DNA from: Gordionus sp. m RMFG-2023
Lineage: Eukaryota > Nematomorpha > Gordioida > Chordodea > Parachordodidae
Length of the DNA stretch: 64,000 bases
NCBI RefSeq assembly: GCF_954871325.1
Contig: NC_088775.1
Location: 23,599,561-23,663,560 of the forward strand
Reading direction: 5' to 3'
The notes beneath the pieces were generated by a model, which did not search any database, was not told the origin of the DNA, and worked only from the letters and a program-made list of their open reading frames with translations. This document shows, piece after piece, positions 59,647 to 64,000 of the stretch (position 1 is its first letter; each line of letters starts with the position of its first letter). The translations under genes were made by a program, and so were the position numbers.

Positions 59647-61016
59647 CTATTATATGATGGTCTTCGACTCAAGAAGAGCTATCTGCCCAACAAACATAAA
59701 CGAGCACTTAGTTCCGCCCTCGTCGGATTTCTCCACAGATGAAATTGTAAAAGTAATTAAAAAATTGCGTAATAATAAAGCTCCTGGACTAGATAAAATA
59801 ACAACTGAACATCTTAAACGCGCTGTAGCTCTTACATCTACTGTATCTAAGATTTTTATGGTCCTGCTAAAAAACAGGATGATGTCATCTGTACCAAACT
59901 TTCTTCCTAAATATATTTGTGCTTACAGACCAAATAAAAATATTCTGGAACCTATTCTTGCTTTAAAAATAATGATACGAAAATGTTGGAAAAATAAAAC
60001 TGCAGCTCTCTTCACTTTCGTAGATTTTAGTAGAGCATTCGATTGCGTAAATTATGATGCCCTGTGGAGAACACTTTTGGAATGCGGGATTGAATCTAAT
60101 GTTATCTACATCCTAAAGAATCACTATTCTAATTTATCCGCTTGTTTTAAAATAAACAATAAAGTATATCCCTCTTTCAGAATAAAAAAAGGTGTGAACA
60201 AGGATGCATACTTTCCCCTTTCTTGTTATATCATAATGTATAAAATTATAAAAGAAGCCCTGGGAGCTGCAAATCTAATAGATATGGGTTCAAATGTTAC
60301 AATAAGTGTGGAAAATCGAATAATATCTTATGCTGATGATATCGCCATAGTGTATGCAAGTGTTGAAGAAACAAAAAATATGCAATACTTATTAGAAACA
60401 TTAAGTCTGAGATTGTGTCTAAAAATAAACTTTAATAAAACTTTTATTCTTCCTACCCAAATACAGCCCAAAATTTAAATTTTACAATTGGAGGAAATGT
60501 GATTAAGATAGTAGATAAAATAAAATATTTAGGAGTTATGCTTGACAATAGAGGATGCTATGATAAAGAAGAGTTGAAAATTAGAATACAAAAAGCGAGA
60601 GGGGCGTTTTATAAATATATGAAAATTTGGAAAATGAAAGAGATTTCTGTGTGCACCAGACTAAGAATTTTCAACTCTACTATAATTCCTATATTATTAT
60701 TTGATAGGGACTTGAGAAATTAATAAAACAGAGAATAGAAGATTACAATCATTCATAAATAACTGCCTCCGAACTATAAATGGCATCTTTTACCCAAATG
60801 TAATATCAAATAATAATTTATGGAGAATATCAAAACACACTCCAATTCATATTACATTAAAGAAACGTCGTATTCAATTCCTAGCTCACATCATAAGGAA
60901 CTCGGACCATAATCTAGTTCATGATGCCATTACATGGCTCCACACTTATAATAGGAAAGAATACACAAAATATAAATCTTTATGGTATTATAAAACTATA
61001 AAAGATGTAATGGAAC
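59647..61016 (+). pseudogene. LINE ORF2, fragment 3: reverse transcriptase and C-terminus
   Basis: Non-LTR reverse transcriptase. The opening part has PTNINEHLVPPSSDF and LRNNKAPGLDKITTEHLK; the palm has FVDFSRAFDCVNYDALWR (first catalytic Asp); a frame slip occurs at about 60,193 in the RQGC-type motif; the active-site box is SYADDIAIVYAS, followed by LCLKINFNKT. Two further frames (60,499-60,723 and to 61,012) give KIKYLGVMLDNRG, RLRIFNSTIIPILLFD and a C-terminal part with KKRRIQFLAHIIRNS. It resembles RTE/jockey-like LINEs. It is cut at 61,016 by a MITE, and no poly-A tail is visible. Confidence 0.85.
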
Positions 61017-61493
61017 CATAGGCGTAGCCAGGATTTTCATAAGGGGGGGGGGAATTAAAAAATTACTAGGGGCTTCGCCCTCAGACCCCCTTTTGGGCGG
61101 GCCTTCGGCCCGCTTTTCCCGGCCTTCGGCCGGGTTACTTTAGTCTATATATAGTCATAAATATTTTTACAAATTTTGTTATAAGCCTGGAACAAATATG
61201 AAATATATTTTTATTAGTTTATATGAAATATATTTTTATTAGTTTAAATGAAATATATTTTTATTAGTTTATATGAAATATATTTTTATTAGTTTATATG
61301 AAATATATTTTTATTAGTTTATATGAAATATATTTTTATTAGTTTATATAAAATAAAAACATAATAAATAACTTGTATTGTATATATCTTAATATAAAAG
61401 CATAGTAATAATTTATTCCAAACAATTATAAGTAATGTATTTATAAAAAGTAACTAGACATATAGTTGATTTTACTCTATTATATAGAATTAA
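61017..61493. mobile_element. CATAGGCGTAGCC-family hAT MITE, left part
   Basis: The left end CATAGGCGTAGCCAGGATT is identical to that at 37,453, and the interior continues to match that copy up to AGACATATAGTTGAT. It is interrupted at 61,494 by a CAGAGTTGGG-type hAT. The presumed TSD next to it is AATGGAAC (61,009-61,016), but the right end is not in the window. Confidence 0.8.
61200..61350. repeat. 25-bp tandem repeat, about 6 copies
   Basis: AAATATATTTTTATTAGTTT plus ATATG is repeated with almost no change inside the MITE. The related copy at 37,620 has only one unit, so the array expanded in this copy. Confidence 0.92.
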
Positions 61494-62410
61494 CAGAGTT
61501 GGGCAGGTCCTCCGGAAAAAGAATCTAGATACAGATACAGATTCTTTATAAAAAAGTGAATCTTAGATACAGATACTAGTATCTTTTTCATAATATCAAG
61601 AAGATACAAGATAAAGATACTTGTATCTTTTACTAAACTAGAGTATCTTAAATACAAGATACTTTTTATTATCATTACCAATTAAATTAGAATAGTTTAT
61701 AAAATACAGTTTTTTTTTATTTATTTGTGAAGAACATAACATACTCATAATAAGAATCAATATTTACAATAATTAATAAAATATTTATTGATGAATTAAT
61801 TATAATAACCAGAGATTTTAATATTAGCTTTTGCCCATTAATAGCATAAACAGGAAAGTGAGAGTAGTATATTTAATGTGAGTTGAAAATTTGCAAAATA
61901 AAAAAAATTAAATCAAATTATTATTTTTTTTAATAATTTATCATTGAGCCTTTACCTTTTTGGCATATTTAGCATTGTGCCAAAACTAAATAACCTATCA
62001 ACAGGAGCTGATGAAGGTATGGCAGTATTATATTTAAAAAAAATTTCCTTAATTAAAGGATAAAAATTTAGCATTTCTAGTGTTTTTCGGTGGTCTTTAA
62101 TATAATTTAAAACCTCGAGCTCAATGTTGTTTGTATTGTTGAACTCAACAACATTTGCTTCACCAAAAGAAAAATAATCATCATTTTCTTCATTAGATAC
62201 TAAATCTACTGGTTTAATAGCATGAGCTTGATTGTACTCTATAGATGCAAGATTTAAGGCTTCATTTAATAATATATTTTGAAAATATTTTTTTTTATTA
62301 TCAGATTCAATCCATAGGTTCTTAAAATATGGATGTGATAATGGTGCCAAAAAGGTCTCATTATATTCATCATCACAAGAAGAAAAAAATTCCAAATCAT
62401 TTGCCCATGG
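61494..62410 (-). mobile_element. hAT element, CAGAGTTGGGCAG family, right end not seen
   Basis: The terminus CAGAGTTGGGCAGGTCC matches the right end of 10,163-12,682 and is followed by the same GATACAGATAC-type subterminal repeats. The candidate TSD is AGAATTAA (61,486-61,493). The matching opposite terminus is absent before 64,000; other retroelement sequence begins by about 63 kb. The end given here is a minimum. Confidence 0.75.
61952..62395 (-). pseudogene. BED-type hAT transposase, C-terminal part
   Basis: A 147-codon minus-strand frame ends with FFKYNTAIPSSAPVDRLFSF and GTMLNMPKR, the dimerisation region of BED-finger hAT transposases. The upstream catalytic part is missing or beyond recognition. 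It is closely related in plan to the relic at 15,293-15,643. The frame stops before the usual RLSDxxFExLL ending, although further related codons follow. Confidence 0.75.
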
Positions 62411-63191
62411 TATTTTGGACAGCTTTTAATAGAGTGAAAAGGTTTGCAGGGATCAAGGCAATAAACAAAAAAGTTTTATTATATAATGTATTTAAAAAAT
62501 ATTAAACTACAATTTCACTATATTTTTAACTCAAAATCTATATATAAATTTATCCTTTATATATATAAAAATTCTATTAAACAATTAAATGAAAAAATGG
62601 TGTTAATTAAATGAATGTAAGATATAAAAATTTTCGCTAAATAATAACCATTATAATAATAATAATCCATATTTAACATTCCACCCTCTATAGGAACGCC
62701 GCTAGGTTCTCTTTATCTTTTGTGTTCAAGTTTCCCATCTATTTTGATCATAAAATCTTTCATAGTTTCGTCTTGATAAATGATAGTTATTTTGGTTGTA
62801 AAATCTTATCTTGCCTTGCTCCCTCCAAATCTTTTAAAAAAAACGGTTTAGTATGTGATTCGACTTTGTCATTCTATTGTTAATTATTATCATAATTTGT
62901 TATTGAATAATTTTAGAATATATGTAATATTGAATAAGAATCGCCAAATAATCGAAATAGAATTAATTTAACGAATATCGAATTTTGAATAAGAATAATT
63001 GAAGTAGAATAAATTAATCAAATGTTGAATAATCGAAATAATATGAATTGATTGGTCGCGTTTTATTTTAATTTATTATATTATAAATATCGCGTTTTAA
63101 ATAATAGCGTTTGATATAATTTTTATCGATATTAAATTTCAATTTCAATTTTATTTATTTATTTTTAATAATTTTTTATTAATATTAAATT
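62411..63191 (-). other. Likely 3' non-coding part / LTR of a minus-strand gag-only element
   Basis: AT-rich sequence with repeated GAATAATCGAAATAGAAT and TATCGCGTTTTAAATAATAG phrases (62,930-63,130). These resemble, in reverse, the ACGCAA and TATTCAATTATTC phrases of 35,505-35,720. No second LTR is available in the window to prove borders. Confidence 0.4.
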
Positions 63192-63990
63192 TCAATTATT
63201 TTTATTATTTTTTTTTTTAAATTTTACTCCCTTGTTTTTTAAATCAAATAATAACTCAAAATTACTGTTTTCTTTTATCTTCAATAAAAATAATGTTTTA
63301 AAGTGGTCAATGTAACTTACACATGTTTTGTCCTTAAAACATAATTTAGATTTCATTGTATTTAAAATTTTAATTTTGAAAGATTCGTCCACTTTATCAT
63401 TAATTATATAAGGTAAATGTTTATTTGTATTGTCTACTCTCTTGATTTTTTTAAATTTATAAGTGTCAAGCTTTAATGATTTGGATTCTACTTTTTTTAA
63501 ATTTTTGTGTATGGGAATTTCAACTATTTCAGTTTCATTAATTTTTTCAGTATTAAGATTTATATCATTATTTTTACAGTCATAATACTCTTTTAAAATT
63601 TCACCATGTGATCTTATGGGTATATTTATATTTTCATCATTTTTTATAATCACAAATGTTTTAAATTTTATTATATAATTTATTTCTTTTAGTTTATAAG
63701 AAGGTTTTAATTCAATATCTAATTTTTTTTATACTAAAAGATTTATAATTATAATGATAATTTCTTTTATAATAATGTGTTTCTTTATCCAATTTTCTAT
63801 TTTTATAACAATTCTCATTATTAGATTTACTAAAATTTTTATTAGAACAATTTTCTTTTATTTCTGTAGCCGATTTATAATTACATAAACACTTTAATGT
63901 ATATAATGTTTTATCATAACTCGAATTTAACTCTCTTGGAAACACTGCTTTCATGACTAAATATAATTCATCCGGTAAATTACCTATTAA
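63192..63990 (-). pseudogene. Gag-like gene of a second gag-only LTR element (partial)
   Basis: Two minus-strand frames. The one at 63,954-63,712 starts in LVMKAVFPRELNSSYD, is preceded by LIGNLPDEL at the window edge, and becomes Asn/Lys/Tyr-rich (HYYKRNYHYNYKSF). The one at 63,653-63,192 ends with LLFDLKNKGVKFKKK. Both the order and the ending parallel the gene at 34,235-35,440. A stop and frame change between them shows decay, and the 5' end lies beyond 64,000. Confidence 0.6.
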
Positions 63991-64000
63991 GCTTAGAGTA

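Overview
This window is strongly AT-rich eukaryotic DNA made almost entirely of transposable elements (TEs), most of them decayed and many inserted inside one another. I found no rRNA, no intact tRNA, no CRISPR array and no bacterial-style operon. The only convincing host-type gene is a 5' fragment of an RTEL1-like DNA helicase on the minus strand (9,190-10,067). It has a complete N-terminus and is split by introns, three of them only 41-43 nt long. Tiny spliceosomal introns, very high A+T, and a mix of hAT, Tc1/mariner, Helitron, Ty3/gypsy, gag-only LTR and LINE elements would fit a small AT-rich metazoan (for example a parasitic lineage) or an early-diverging fungus. The sequence alone does not let me choose.

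Layout. 1-24 kb: a series of hAT elements and MITEs with recognisable 8-bp target-site duplications (TSDs): 2,546-5,116; 10,163-12,682 with an ~800-bp element nested in it; 14,853-16,862; and three copies (1-986, 5,854-6,762, 20,461-23,377) of a family whose ends carry GGTTCGGTT-type repeats. The third copy is interrupted by a Tc1/mariner-like transposon (21,621-23,299). The RTEL1-like fragment lies about 100 bp from the 10,163 element. 17-20 kb holds several small tandem arrays and a zinc-knuckle Gag relic.

25-37 kb is a three-layer nest. A decayed minus-strand retroelement gag region (about 25.0-26.4 kb plus 36.4-37.05 kb) was split by a plus-strand LTR element (26,378-36,364, TSD AATCT). 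That element was in turn split by a minus-strand Ty3/gypsy element (26,738-33,872, TSD GATAT) carrying Gag, protease, RT, RNase H and integrase.

39-61 kb is a second nest. A 5'-truncated LINE (from about 39,238 to 61,016) is interrupted by a 579-bp hAT MITE (39,489-40,067, TSD ACAACCTG) and by a 19.3-kb hAT-bounded insertion (40,316-59,646, TSD CTATTATA). The insertion contains a 2.8-kb hAT with a broken transposase (40,905-43,703, TSD GTGTACAC), a Helitron protein relic (about 55.9-57.4 kb), and an 11.0-kb hAT-bounded element with long terminal repeats (44,682-55,678, TSD CCTCCAAC). The 11-kb element holds further elements, including a 2.9-kb near-palindromic foldback element (51,185-54,123). 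A tandem copy of the 11-kb element's target at 56,068-56,740 is a paralogous empty site.

61-64 kb: another MITE interrupted by a BED-type hAT that runs off or loses its right end, then a minus-strand gag-only LTR element cut by the window edge. Nearly every transposase or polymerase frame is broken, so most mobility here would have to be supplied in trans. Boundaries given with TSDs were read directly from the sequence; protein family names come from motif recognition, without a database search.
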